Shown: in pieces, positions 9,651 to 20,050 of the stretch | Numbering within the stretch: position 1 is the first letter of the stretch | Layout: every line of letters begins with the position of its first letter | Assembly (NCBI GenBank): GCA_951640165.1 | Contig: OX621251.1 | Coordinates: 29,412,893-29,476,892 of the forward strand | Source: Pseudoips prasinana | Taxonomy: Eukaryota; Arthropoda; Insecta; Lepidoptera; Nolidae | Direction: 5' to 3' | Length of the DNA stretch: 64,000 nucleotides | Notes under the pieces: model-generated | The model's input: only the letters and a program-made list of their open reading frames with translations | What the model was told of the DNA's origin: nothing | The model's database searches: none | Made by a program: the position numbers and the translations under genes

Positions 9651-10345
9651 TTACAAACAAACGAACACACAAATATAATCTTTTTTCTCTTATAAAGTGA
9701 AAAAACTAGATTTCTTATCAGGATAGATAAGAAAATTAAATTTGCTAAGGCGGCGGCTTTAGCGTGAAAAGCGTTCCAGACTATTTAGCGCTCTTATATA
9801 GCTTAGTTTCACAAAAAAGGTCAATTCAGACTTTTCAACCCTTACGTTTTCTTTGTACATAGTAAGACTTTCTTTGTTTTCCAAGATCTTCTTTGTTTTC
9901 GGTTGTAAATTCATTTATTTAGAACCATGGAATTCGACATTTATAAAAATTGGCGTTTCATTCATAAATGTTAATTAAAAATATGTTTACATCAACAATA
10001 TTGAGAAAAAAATATTTCTTCAAATTCTTACTTATATATTAAAACAAATACTTTGTGAATTTATAAACCTGTTATGTATGGATAACATGGTATACCAATG
10101 GCCTGGCAATTACGTTTTAATAATGTAAATAATTTCATTCGCGCTACAGCAAAATTATCCCAATCTGTCCTGACACATAACTAACACTACTAACATAAAT
10201 AAGCAACCAAGAACCCTATTTCATACACGTAGGGATTTCATTGTTCATTCTACGTGGTTCACTAAGTGTCTCCTTTCATAATAATATTGTAATATTCTTT
10301 AAAGTTACCGCCGCGAAGTTGAGTCGCATTGTAATTTATTGTAAT
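9651..10345. other. Unassigned AT-rich DNA
   Basis: No feature recognised. Confidence 0.4.
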
Positions 10346-10941
10346 TAGTGTACTGTATTCCAGAATTTGGCAGGATCTTGATAATTTGAACGCAAACTTA
10401 TTAATGAAAACCGCTTTTGTATGGGCAGCGTTCGGGAAGCTACGTAACATCTTCTCGTCCAAAATACCGCAGTGTCTCAAGTCGAAAGTCTTCGACCAGT
10501 GTGTGTTGCCAGTGATGACATACGGAACAGAGACGTGGTCGCTCACTATGGGCCTTATTAGAAGGCTCAAGGTCACCCAAAGAGCAATGGAGAGGGCTAT
10601 GCTCGGAGTTTCCCTGCGGGATCGCATCAGAAATGTCGAAATCCGCAGGCGAACCAAAGTCACCGACATAGCCCGAAGAATTGCCAAGCTGAAGTGGCAG
10701 TGGGCAGGGCACATAGCTCGTAGAGCCGACGGCCGTTGGGGCAGAAAGGTTCTCGAGTGGCGACCACGAACCGGAAGACGCAGCGTGGGCAGGCCCCCTA
10801 CAAGGTGGACCGATGATCTTGTGCGGGTCGCTGGAAATCGCTGGATGCGGATAGCGCAAGACCGGCAATTGTGGAGATCTTTGGGGGAGGCCTTTGTCCA
10901 GCAGTGGACGTCTTTCGGCTGATATGATGATGATGATGATT
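10346..10941 (+). mobile_element. 5'-truncated RTE LINE
   Basis: The extent runs from where coding similarity begins (uncertain, 10346-10386) to the end of the (GATGAT)n tail. No target duplication was identified. Confidence 0.75.
10386..10922 (+). pseudogene. RTE-clade LINE ORF2, C-terminal domain
   Basis: An open frame of 178 codons encoding the part downstream of the reverse-transcriptase palm in RTE-type LINEs. Visible landmarks are 'FGKLRNIFSSKIPQCLK', 'VFDQCVLPVMTYGTETWSLT', 'RAMLGVSLRDRIRN', 'KLKWQWAGHIARR', 'GRRSVGRPPTRWTDDL' and the terminal 'LWRSLGEAFVQQWTSFG'. The YxDD catalytic core and endonuclease are missing, so it is a 5'-truncated, enzymatically dead copy even though the frame is open. 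After the TGA stop the DNA reads 'tatgatgatgatgatgatt', the short-repeat tail typical of RTE elements. Broken relatives lie at 8823, 24935 and 54180, and a SINE family uses the same 3' end. Confidence 0.85.
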
Positions 10942-11285
10942 GCATAAAAAGTGATTGTAGTTACAACTGATAGTTACACATGGCAGTTCTTACAACTATT
11001 TTTTATACAATCTTGTGGGGGTAGTTCTGTTATCCTTGATAGGTTAATTACTAACCTGTAGTAAGGAACAACAGTCCGCTTCCCTTTAGTATGAACAGTA
11101 ACAATAATAGTTCAGATGTGTATTAGATATTAGTTTACAGTTACTTAGATACTAAATTAGATTACAAATAACATGCAGTAAAATGGTGTGTCCGTGTGTG
11201 TTTGAATGGGCGTGTGTTTATGTGTGTTATATTGTGCTGCTAGATAAATATTATAAACGTATAAAGCGTGTGATAATAATCGTAT
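10942..11285. other. Unassigned DNA with gtgtg-rich patch
   Basis: 'ggtgtgtccgtgtgtgtttg' and related GT-rich words near 11185-11230. No other feature. Confidence 0.4.
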
Positions 11286-11597
11286 TTAGTAGATGAACCC
11301 ACTGAGTTTGTTTCGCTGGGTCTTATCAGTTGGGGCGCATTGGATCCGGTGGTAGCATTAAAGCGCGACCGTCGTTATTAACACAAGGTCCGTCATAATA
11401 ATAATACCTTAATGTAGACAGAACCATTGACAATATGTAGTAAAAATATTAGACTTAAACTAGATTATTAAACATAATTTCTTGACAATAACTTGATACG
11501 AGCTAGCTAAATATCATTTCTATAATAAAAATTTTTTTTATAAATGTTTTCATACAATATGTACCTAAATATCCATGTTACTAGAAATAATAATGTA
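11286..11597 (+). mobile_element. Family U repeat, 5' half (split by LINE)
   Basis: Contains 'gtagatgaacccactgagtt', 'ggggcgcattggatccggtg', 'gacaatatgtagtaaaaata' and 'cgagctagctaaatatcatt', matching the minus-sense copy at 25925-26400. It breaks off after 'agaaataataatgta' and resumes at 16018. Confidence 0.8.
11589..11597. repeat. 9-bp target duplication, left
   Basis: AATAATGTA, identical to 16018-16026. Confidence 0.85.
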
Positions 11598-11898
11598 ACG
11601 GTTGGAATTTCTTTATTTCTCAAAGATTTACAATCACTTCGAGGAGAAACAAGATACATAATTAAACTATAAATATTACATAATTGAAAATTTGAAAAGT
11701 TCACACTGCGCATAATATAAAGTAATTTGCTAAACAGCGTACCATTAACAATTGGTAAATAATGTAGTTGTGTAGGTAGAGGTGAATAATAACCGGCGCG
11801 CTGCGCTCACGCCCTTTGTCCGTTGTAAGTAAGTGAGCAAATTTTAAGAGGCATTTACACTGAGTGTGAATTTGTTTACCATTTTTTGTTTCTTGTTA

Positions 11899-14745
11899 TT
11901 ATTGTTCGGTAGAGCCTTTGGAAATGTGTTGTTTTAATAATTTTTTGTAAATATATGTGGTCTTAGCGTTTTTGATATGGTTAGGCAATGCATTAAAATA
12001 TTGTGCTCCTTGGTATACAATTGTCCTTTTACCATAATTGGTTCTTGGTTTGTATAGTATTATATTGTGTGCCCTTCTTGAACTTCGTGTTTGCACTTGT
12101 ATCTTTTTTGTAAGTTTTATTTCTGTGTGGATGTCTTTGTTTAATATTTTATGTATCAAAATTGCTGTATTGTATTGGTAAATTTGTGTAATATTTAATA
12201 ATTTGGTTTCAGTATAAAGCTTTTGTGTTGGAGTAAAATAATTGTAATGAAATAGAACTTTTATTAATTTATTTTGCGACCTCTGTAATGTCTGAATGTG
12301 TACTTTAGCAGCTGATCCCCAGACCTCGATTAGGTAATCAATGTGAGGTTTAACTAAAGAGTTGTATATAATATAACGGAATTTTAAGGGTAAGCATCTT
12401 GCTATACTACGTAAGGCCCCAGTTAATTTACATAATTTTGAACGTATCTTGTCGATATGTGGCTTCCACTGCAGTTGGCTATCCAAAATAAGCCCGAGAT
12501 ACCTTTCTTTAAATACCCTAGTTAGTGTAGTCCCGTTAATAACCAGAGGTCTGTGATCGAGAATTTTTTTGTTTTTGGCTGCAAAAATTATGTAGTTGGT
12601 TTTAGCCGCATTTATAGTCAGTAAGTTAGATAGAAACCATTTTTCTAAGGTGTAAAGATCAGTCTGTGCGTCGTTTATGACAGTGTCGATAGAATTACCA
12701 TAGTAAAACAGACAGGTGTCGTCAGCATAAAGTGAGATATGACCTTTTAGGCCTATTTCATGGACGTCATTTATGTAGATGAGGAATAAAAGTGGGCCCA
12801 ATATAGAGCCTTGTGGGACGCCACATTTTATTGATTTTGGTTCACTTATATGCTCATTTATACTAACTACCTGGTACCGACATGTTAAGTAAGATTGAAA
12901 TATTTGAAGCGCGTTTCCTGTGATACCAATGTGCTCCAATTTACGTAATAACAATTTGTGACTAACAGTATCAAATGCCTTTTTAGGTCAATAAATACAC
13001 CTAAACCTAGGCGTTTCTGGTCAATATTAGTTTTAAGTTTTGTAATCAGGTCAGTTGTTGCTGAAAGTGTATTCGATTTTTTCCTAAATCCATATTGACG
13101 GTCAAATAAGAAGTTAAATGAGTTTAGATACTGTAGTAGTCTGCTATGTAATAGTTTTTCAAAAATTTTGGAAATCACAGGTAAGACAGAGATAGGTCTG
13201 TAGTTGCCTGGATCCAATTTTGATCCCGATTTAAATATAGGAGTAACCTTAGCGCTCTTCAGTAAATCTGGGAATGTCCCGTCAACCAAACATTTATTTA
13301 CGCATTTTGTGAGACTAGGTAATATTAGTAATTTAGACATTTTTATGACTTTCGCACTGATGCCATCTAATCCTGTACTAGTATTTAATTTTAGATTGTC
13401 AATAATTTTACCAATTTCAAGTTCTGTGGCTAGTGTTATGTGTGAGAGTTTATGTGTGTGTGTTACGTTTTGGCTAGTGGCATAACTGTGGTGATAAAAG
13501 GTAGGTATTTGATTTGCTAGTAAAACACCTATATTCGAGAAATAATCATTAAGGGTTTCACAGATATTTTTTGGATTTGATGTAATTCCATTGGGTGTTT
13601 CTAGTTTCGAAGGGGCTAGGCTTGTTTGGTGTTTATTATTTGAAAGACTATTTATTAGTTTCCACATTTTCATAGGCTTACCTACACATTCTTTAAATGA
13701 GTTATCGTAATAATTGGTTTTAGTCATCTGAATTTGCTCAAATACATTGTTTCTTTGTTTTTTGAATGTCTGCTTTAATTGTTCATCAGAAGGGTTATTT
13801 TGTAATTCTTTCCACAGTAAATTTCTTCTGTCAATTTCACTAATGATATCCTTGTTAATCCAGTCTGTCCTGGGAGGATTTAAGATCTTAATTTTATTTA
13901 TTTCATTGCTTTTTATAGCCGCATTAATTGTATCGTGAAACATTGCATAGTTTTCTCCAACAGTAGTAAAGTCCAGCTTCTCTAAAGATCCGTATAGTTT
14001 ATCATAAGCTAGGCACGTATAATTTTTCTTTTGTAATAGTTTCTGCTTGATTTTTTTCACTTCCATGTATATCTGTTTATGATCTGACATAGCAGATTCA
14101 ATAATAGCAAGATGGAAACTATTTTCTTTTAAGCTAGTTAAAGCGTGATCTAGAATGGTTTTGGTAGTAGCTGTTTCTCTTGTACAATAGTTAGCGCTTA
14201 TCTTATTAAGAATATTGTATCCGTTTTCCTGTAGTGTTTCCTTGTACTCTATGATTGGTCGTTCTTTGCTGAGTAGGTTGTAATTGAAGTCTCCTAATAT
14301 TATGGATCTTTTATGTTTGTATAATTCTTCCGAAAAGGTCTCTAGAAACTGTGTTGTATTTGTCCTTTCTGGTTTATAGATGGCACCTATATCTACAGCA
14401 AATTTATTCAGATGAACCCACAAAAAATGATTGTCATTTTCACATTTGTCGTACAAGAAATTATGTTTTAAGTTATTATGGATAAAAATGGACACTCCTC
14501 CTCCTCTACTATGGGCTCTAAAATTATAGTAGTGTGAGTAATTTGGTATTTGTAGAGTTTGGGCTTCATCTTCAGACTTAATCCAGGTTTCGACCAGTAT
14601 TACGACATGTGTAGTATTTTTTATTGCTGCTAGTATACACTTTAATTCATCTAGTTTCCCTGGTCTAACCAAGCTTCGTATGTTTGCATAGAAAACCCTA
14701 AGAGAATCTGTGTTAGATTTTATGTTGTCGTATTGACTTGTAATC
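11899..14745 (-). pseudogene. LINE ORF2: APE endonuclease + reverse transcriptase (one frameshift)
   Basis: Encodes the enzyme that nicks the target and primes reverse transcription there. The frame opens after a stop near 14746. The endonuclease runs from 'RVFYANIRSL' (about 14700) through 'VILVETWI', 'RGGGVSIFIHNNL', 'IILGDFNYNL' and 'SDHKQIYMEV'. The reverse transcriptase follows with 'STGLDGISAKVIKM', 'NYRPISVLPVISKIFEKLL', 'RQYGFRKKSNTLSATTDL', 'GVFIDLK', 'CGVPQGSILGPLLFLIYIND' and the catalytic YADD in 'SLYADDTCLFY'. The C-terminus is the usual jockey-group tail ('NYGKRTIVYQGAQYFNALP'). One base is missing from an A run near 12985-12990, immediately before the conserved AFD motif, shifting the frame; both halves are otherwise open (14745 to about 12988, then to 11899). 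Expression of full ORF2 is impossible as the sequence stands unless the base is a sequencing error. Confidence 0.9.
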
Positions 14746-14815
14746 TCTTAAGTGTTTATATAAGAATTGCTGTCGTTTGGTACTAAGTGAACGTATTGTA
14801 TTTTAGGTTTCCTTT

Positions 14816-15676
14816 TTACTTTTTTGGATCTTGATTTATTATTTTAGGTGATCCATTAATATATTTGATCACTAAGTTGGTTTTTTCGATTTCTAATCGC
14901 TTCTGTAATTCTTCTTTCAATGATTTCATATGTTTTTGTTGTGCAGGAGTTTGATCAGAGTACATTTTTATTGATTTGTCCTTTATCATGGCTTTCTTAC
15001 GTAGTAATGCTATCGCAGTCTCTTTTAGTGCAAAAAGTACTTTGATATGGCGAGTATTGTTAGGCTTATATGCTCCCAAGCGTCTGATTTTTATCGGCTC
15101 CGTAAAGTTAGGCAGTATATTTTTTATAATTTTAATAACTTCTTCTCTGTCCTGGGTCAGTCTATCTTCATTGTTTTTGCCCTTTGCTTCAGGTATTCCT
15201 GTTAAAATAATGTTTTTTTGTCTGATTTGCCTGTCTTGTATCTCCGAAATAACTTCACTCATTACTACTGGAGTGTGAGTTATGTTCTGGTTATTTTTTA
15301 TTTTTTCTATATCTTCCTCTAACACATTGAATTTTTCGGTAGTGGATATACTATCGGTTTGTAGTGCAATGATATCTAGTTTCATCTTATTATGTTCTAT
15401 GATTAGGTTATCGGTGGTGACCTTTAATTTTTGAATATCTTCCTTGATAGCGGAAACATCTTCAGAGATTTTATTCATTATTTTTAATTGATCTCCGGTA
15501 AATTTATCCATAACGTTCTTAATTTCCTCACAAAAGTTAGCAAAATCAAGTTTGTGACCTTCTGGTTCCATTTCTTTCCTCTTTCGGAATGTTATTTGAG
15601 GTACATCACTATTTATTCTAGACAAATCTGGTTGAGACGCTGCATGGGTAACGAGTTTAGATGGTGAATTATTCAT
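14816..15676 (-). CDS. LINE ORF1 (coiled-coil, RNA-binding gag-like protein)
   Basis: Intact 286-residue frame. It starts at an ATG ('MNNSPSKL') that follows the GC-rich leader, and ends about 70 bp before ORF2 opens. After a basic patch ('FRKRKEME') residues about 45-135 form heptad-like leucine/isoleucine/valine patterns rich in K, E and D, a predicted coiled coil for trimer or oligomer formation. A mixed domain follows ('RQKNIILTGIPEAKG' to 'HIKVLFALKETAIALLRKK') with the spacing of an RRM-like fold, then a lysine-rich end 'KTNLVIKYINGSPKIINQ'. This layout parallels ORF1 proteins of CR1, jockey and L1 LINEs, which coat the RNA and chaperone nucleic acids. No zinc knuckle is seen. The domain calls are inferred by eye. 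Confidence 0.85.
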   Translation of the reverse strand: MNNSPSKLVTHAASQPDLSRINSDVPQITFRKRKEMEPEGHKLDFANFCEEIKNVMDKFTGDQLKIMNKISEDVSAIKEDIQKLKVTTDNLIIEHNKMKLDIIALQTDSISTTEKFNVLEEDIEKIKNNQNITHTPVVMSEVISEIQDRQIRQKNIILTGIPEAKGKNNEDRLTQDREEVIKIIKNILPNFTEPIKIRRLGAYKPNNTRHIKVLFALKETAIALLRKKAMIKDKSIKMYSDQTPAQQKHMKSLKEELQKRLEIEKTNLVIKYINGSPKIINQDPKK

Positions 15677-16016
15677 TATAACTTGGTAGGTGAGAATGCT
15701 CCTTTATGTCTATTACGTACGTGCAATAACGGTAGTCCGGTGGCAAGCGCAGAGCGAGATGAATTATTGGAGCCCGTCTCTTTTACACCGCTGGGCTGAG
15801 GGAGGGTGGGGCCCGGTCGGCAGCCGCCCGCGCCGCTTGATGTGCCTGAGTCTCCAGTTACTGAGTTGTTGATGGTAGTAACACACGCTTTCACTTGTAC
15901 CGCAAAATATGCTATCACATGTAAACTAATGAGTGCAAATTTGATTGGCAATAATTTAGTAGTTTAGAAATAAATTAAGTAGCACGTCCGTCCTCAGCGC
16001 AGTGCGAATCCGAACT
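15677..16016 (-). other. LINE 5' leader (untranslated region)
   Basis: About 340 bp, with a strikingly GC-rich part near 15775-15845 in an AT-rich window. A frame open through it lacks any ATG and so is not called as a gene. Confidence 0.7.
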
Positions 16017-16017
16017 C
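15983..16017 (-). promoter_or_regulatory. Internal initiator + DPE core promoter of the LINE
   Basis: Counting from the first A of the element (16016, minus strand) as +1, the start reads AGTT, fitting the KTY half of an insect initiator. GGACGTG occupies +28 to +34 (15989-15983), a perfect match to the downstream promoter element consensus RGWCGTG at exactly its required spacing. jockey-like elements of Drosophila use this TATA-less arrangement so that the transcript starts at base 1 of the element. The G at 16017, outside the duplication, could be a copied cap residue. Confidence 0.75.
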
Positions 16018-16026
16018 AATAATGTA
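16018..16026. repeat. 9-bp target duplication, right
   Basis: AATAATGTA, identical to 11589-11597. Confidence 0.85.
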
Positions 16027-16110
16027 TACAACTATATTACTACAAACATGTTCTGACTATTTACAAGTGCTTTTTTAAAGTCTACGTGAATAAAAACCTT
16101 TTTTATATTA
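16018..16110 (+). mobile_element. Family U repeat, 3' half
   Basis: Continues the sequence broken at 11597: 'gtatacaactatattactac', 'aaacatgttctgactattta', 'agtctacgtgaataaaaacc' and the T-rich end. Confidence 0.85.
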
Positions 16111-16193
16111 TTTTATTTATTAAGAAATAAATGTGGGCAGATTGAATTAATGAATAATATGTAACACATGTGTTTACTAATTTAAAGTAATCA

Positions 16194-16399
16194 CTGTAGG
16201 AATTCTTCCGTTTCGTCGTAGGATTTTTCTCGGAGAAATGATTTGTTTAAATATTTACAAGTAAAGTGAGAGGAACCGTATATTGGGTATGCTAAGTTAA
16301 TTTTATTATATAGGTGTGGGCCCAAGTAATAGGAGAAACGCTTGGTGAAGGTTGTATTGATGAATGAAATGGATGTATATAAAAGTGAAAGCAAATTTT
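16194..16399 (-). pseudogene. Possible LINE ORF2 C-terminal remnant
   Basis: On the minus strand a frame reads 'FTKRFSYYLGPHLYNKI' and ends 'SYDETEEFLQ', resembling the C-terminal tail of jockey/CR1-group reverse transcriptases (xY.GP.lYN..P). It is only about 70 residues long, with no catalytic part. Its upstream end merges into the gggttccgt repeat. The assignment rests on this short resemblance. Confidence 0.4.
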
Positions 16400-16722
16400 T
16401 CGAATTTCGAACGTCACAGCCACATTTTTCCGAAACTTCTGTGAACCGTATTATGATTATCACACAAAAATAGAAAAAAAACAATACATTTTGGGGGCCC
16501 CAATGCCCCATACTTAGAACTGAAACTCAATTTTTTTTTCATCAAACCCATACATGCTGCGTATCTATGAATAGGTCTTTAAAAATGATATTGAAGTTCC
16601 TAATATATTTTTTTGTCTTAACTGTATAGTTTGGGCGAGAGACTCTTCATAAGTGGTAAAATGTGTCCAACCCCCACCGTAACTTCTAAAATAAGAGAAT
16701 GATAAAACTAAAAAACATATAT
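16400..16722 (+). mobile_element. Family G repeat, left half (split by LINE)
   Basis: Contains 'cgtcacagccacatttttcc', 'aacccatacatgctgcgtat', 'ggcgagagactcttcataag' and 'aagagaatgataaaactaaa', colinear with the inverted copy at 20577-21206. It is interrupted at about 16722 by the LINE and resumes at 20184. Confidence 0.75.
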
Positions 16723-16791
16723 TATGATAACCTAGTGGCGTGTGCGCAATCGGTGGCCTCAACGGCGCGTGTTACGCAGAGGGAAGCGTCG

Positions 16792-17265
16792 ATGAATCAT
16801 AGTGAGACGTGCTCGCAAGTAATGCAAAACGGAGGCGATTTCAAAACCTATACAGATGAACATTGGGACTTGGTACAGCGCAAGCGTTTGAAGAATAGAT
16901 TTATTGGAACACAAGGCAAAGCGAAGGAGTCCTCGGGTAAATTCAAGGCTGGAGATATTAAAATACCGCTGTTTGTAAATAACGTGGATAAAGAGTCTTC
17001 AGTTGAGGACGTCGCTGACTATATTTTGGGCAAGACGCGAGTTTCAGTGGAGTTGGCAGAGATTAAGATGAAGCGGCTAAGAGATTATAAGGCTTTTAAA
17101 GTGTTTGTTCCTAGGCATAAGTTAGATATGTTTCTAGATGAGCAATTGTGGCCTGAAGGTATTTCTTTCCGTCGATTTATTAATTTTAAGTATCGGCAAG
17201 TAGAGAGCTCCCCCAAAATGGGGGTGACTGAGGCTGGGACTGAGGCTATCATGAAAAATTTCTGA
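16792..17265 (+). CDS. LINE ORF1 (short gag-like protein)
   Basis: A 157-residue frame from 'MNHSETCSQ' to a TGA four bases before ORF2's ATG. An upstream ATG at 16699 lies in the host repeat, so the internal Met at 16792 is preferred. A basic segment ('RKRLKNRF') is followed by 'IPLFVNNVDKESSVEDVADYI' (positions 16966-17028) and 'YKAFKVFVPRHKLDMFL', a beta-alpha pattern compatible with the RRM-like domain of CR1-type ORF1 proteins that bind element RNA. There is no coiled coil and no PHD finger, so it may be N-terminally shortened. The frame is intact but its partner ORF2 is not. Confidence 0.6.
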   Translation: MNHSETCSQVMQNGGDFKTYTDEHWDLVQRKRLKNRFIGTQGKAKESSGKFKAGDIKIPLFVNNVDKESSVEDVADYILGKTRVSVELAEIKMKRLRDYKAFKVFVPRHKLDMFLDEQLWPEGISFRRFINFKYRQVESSPKMGVTEAGTEAIMKNF

Positions 17266-17268
17266 TTT

Positions 17269-20050
17269 ATGATGGACACTACAAATAATCACACTATCAA
17301 AATGGTCAGTTTCAATTGCAAGTCTGTTACGAGATCCGTAGAGGGGATAAAGGAGCTGTGTAAGACTGCACACGTTATTGCCTTGCAGGAGACGTGGCTC
17401 TTGCCTCATGATACAGCATTCATTGGAAGCATTGATAAGAACTTTGAGTACACCAGTAAGTCGGCGGTAGATACATCGACAGGCGTGCTGCGTGGTAGGC
17501 CGTACGGTGGGGTGGCGCTGATGTGGCGAAAGGGTGTTTTCTCTTCCGTAACTATTGTGCCGTGTAGTAGCGTGAGACTGACAGCTGTTAAAGTATGAGT
17601 GAGCGTAGTTCGTTAGTGTTTTCAGTGTATATGCCAACAGATTGTACAGATAACTTATTAGAATTCACAGATGTGTTAAGTGAAATACATGCGGTAATTG
17701 AAAGTTTTAATATTGAATCCGCTATTATTCTCGGGGACTTTTAAGTTATTTTTGTAAGGAATTGGCCAACTTTTGTGAAGAGCGAAGCTGGCTCTGTGCG
17801 GACGTATTAAAGTTAGATGTTATTTCAGACACACATACTTTTATAAGTGAAAGTCATGATAACTGTAAGAGATGGCTTGATCACTGTCCGACAACGGAGG
17901 CAGCTTGGCAATGTGTGACGGATATTAAGGTATGTTACGATGTTTTCTGGTCGGACCATTTTCCACTGGAAGGGTATTGCAACTTGGGAATACTACCCTG
18001 TAAAGTGCAATATACTGGGGATATTTACAGTGAAGTGAGATGGGGTGACAGGAACCCTGAACAGATAAGAATCTATAGGGAACTGTGTACAGCTACATTA
18101 AGGGACATTAATTTTCCGATGGAACTTGGTCTGTGCGCTGATAAGACTTGTTCTAATAATTTTCATCATGTAGTTATTGATAAGTTGTATAAAAGTATTG
18201 TTAGTTGTTTGACGGAAGCTTCGCAAAGGAGTCATAGTGTAAGAAAAAGAACAAAGCAAAAATATGTCATTGGGTGGAACAAGCATGTACGGAATTTTCA
18301 TGTAGACGCACGAAACAGCTTTCAGGCTTGGATATTTCATGGAAAACCAGAGTCTGGTGATATATATAATACTATGCGTGAAACCCGTAATCGGTTTAAA
18401 TCTAAATTGAAATGGCGTCAAGACAATGGATATCTTAGCAACACACCACAAAGAGAGGGATTTCAAAAGCTTTTGGAAGCACACCAGGAAACTGGAAGCT
18501 GGTTCGTGTGTCCCGGTGAATGTTGGGGGTAGGAGTGAGCCCCATCAAATTGCTGAATTATTTAAGGACCATTTTAGGGTTGTGTCTCCCCTAGGATGTG
18601 TGCAGCAGGTGCTCGATGCTGAGATGGTAGACTGTGAGCCGTGCAGATTTAAAGCGAAAGAAGTTGCCCATATTATCTAAAATATGACTAGAGGTAAGTC
18701 TCCGGGACATGATGACCTTAGCATCGAGCACTTGCAGTTCGCAGGTGTTCATTTACCTAGGGTGTTGGTCATGTTGTTCAATTTGTGTATAGGACATTCA
18801 TATTTACCTAAAGAGCTTATGAAGACCACTGTTATACGAATACCTAAAAACAAGACGGGTGATGCCTCCGACAGGGACAACTACAGACCTATCTCATTGG
18901 CTACAGTGATCGCCAAGGTACTGGATGGTTTGATGGTCAGCTAAGTGAGCATATAGATCTCCACGAAGCTCAGTTTGGTTTCAGGGGTGGGCAATCGACT
19001 GAAACCGCCGTACTGCGACTCAAGCATACTGTCCAGTACTATGTGACGAGGAAGACGCCTGTACATGGTTGTTTCTTGGACCTGTCGAAGGCATTTGACT
19101 TGGTGTCTTATGACGTGCTGTGGGATAAGCTCCAGGGGGAAACCAGCATACCCGGAGACGTAATAAATATATTAAGATATTGGTACGGCAACCAGACCAA
19201 TACCGTTAGGTGGGCGGGATCATGTTCGTCAGAGTACAGGTTGGAGTGTGGTGTGAGACAGGGAGGCCTGACTTCACCACGACTCTTCAACCTGTACGTT
19301 AATGGACTGATAGGTGAGCTCAGCGGGTCCGGGGTCGGCTGTTCAGTGGATGGTGTTTGTATGAACAACATAAGTTATGCCGACGATATGGTGCTGTTGA
19401 CACCATCTGTTACAGCCCTTAACTACCTAATAGGAATCTGTGAGAGGTACGCGGGGTCACACGGCCTCAGGTATAACTGCAAGAAGAGTGAACTACTTAT
19501 TTTTAAGGCGGGTAATAAGAGTCCTAAAACCGTTCCGCCGGTCAGGCTTGGAGGAATGCTGTTAAGTAGGGTCACCAAATTTAAGTACCTGGGGCACTGG
19601 GTCACCGAGGACCTCTCGGATGATTTAGATATTGAACGGGAACGTAGGGCATTGGCAGTGAGATGCAATATGCTGGCGCGCAGGTTTGCCCGGTGCACAA
19701 AAGTGGTAAAAATTTCTCTTTTTAAAGCATACTGCCAGACATTTTATACCTGTAGCCTGTGGGTCCGCTATACGTGTAGATCTTTCAATGCCCTACGGGT
19801 CCTGTACAATAATGGTTTTAGGATGCTGTTGGGGTTGCCTCGTTATTGCAGTGCGTCAGGTATGTTTGCTAAGGCTAGCACAGACTGCTTTAGGGCTATT
19901 GTGCGGAAAAGAGTGGCCTCCCTGATGCGGCGCGTGCGTGACAGCAACAACAGCCTCCTGAATACCATATTGGGAAGGGTTGATTGTCCGGTTGTGAGGC
20001 ACTGGAATACCGTACATGGATCTGGAGGGGTCCTCTTTAATGTAAAATAG
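17269..20050 (+). pseudogene. LINE ORF2: endonuclease + reverse transcriptase (multiply broken)
   Basis: Starts at ATG 17269, near-abutting ORF1. The endonuclease begins 'MVSFNCKSVTRSV', 'VIALQETWLLPHD', 'GRPYGGVALMW'. The frame shifts near 17598, continues to 'AIILGDF' (about 17740) where a stop and apparent deletion remove the middle of the domain, then resumes at 17762 and reaches 'SDHFPLEGY'. The reverse transcriptase follows in pieces: 'KSPGHDDLSIEHLQFAG' and 'DNYRPISLATVIAKVLDGL' (18684-18944), 'GCFLDLSKAFDLVSYDVL' (from 19043), 'CGVRQGGLTSPRLFNLYVN' and catalytic YADD in 'NNISYADDMVLL'. The last 335 codons (19043-20050) are a single open frame. It is non-functional as a whole. Confidence 0.85.

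Larger units (their letters stand above)
11598..16017 (-). mobile_element. Full-length APE-type LINE (jockey/CR1 superfamily), nested in family U
   Basis: About 4.42 kb bounded by a perfect 9-bp direct duplication and inserted in a family U repeat whose two halves rejoin cleanly when the element is removed. Order on the minus strand: core promoter and GC-rich 5' leader (16017-15677), ORF1 (15676-14816), ORF2 with endonuclease and reverse transcriptase (14745-11899), and a 3' leader of about 300 bp with AATAAA at 11617-11612. The element stops at 'gaaattccaaccgt' with no poly-A or microsatellite tail. It is the only LINE here that reaches its natural 5' end together with a target duplication. 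Only one obvious frameshift separates it from an intact coding set, implying a young insertion. Confidence 0.9.

Noticed and set aside
10262..10945. 227-codon minus-strand frame
   Set aside because: Antisense shadow of the RTE C-terminal domain, whose sense frame has clear family motifs.
15676..15951. Upstream frame in the LINE leader ending TAATG on the ORF1 start, suggestive of coupled translation
   Set aside because: It has no ATG (it opens only at TTG) and no recognisable content. The overlap with the ORF1 start is probably chance.
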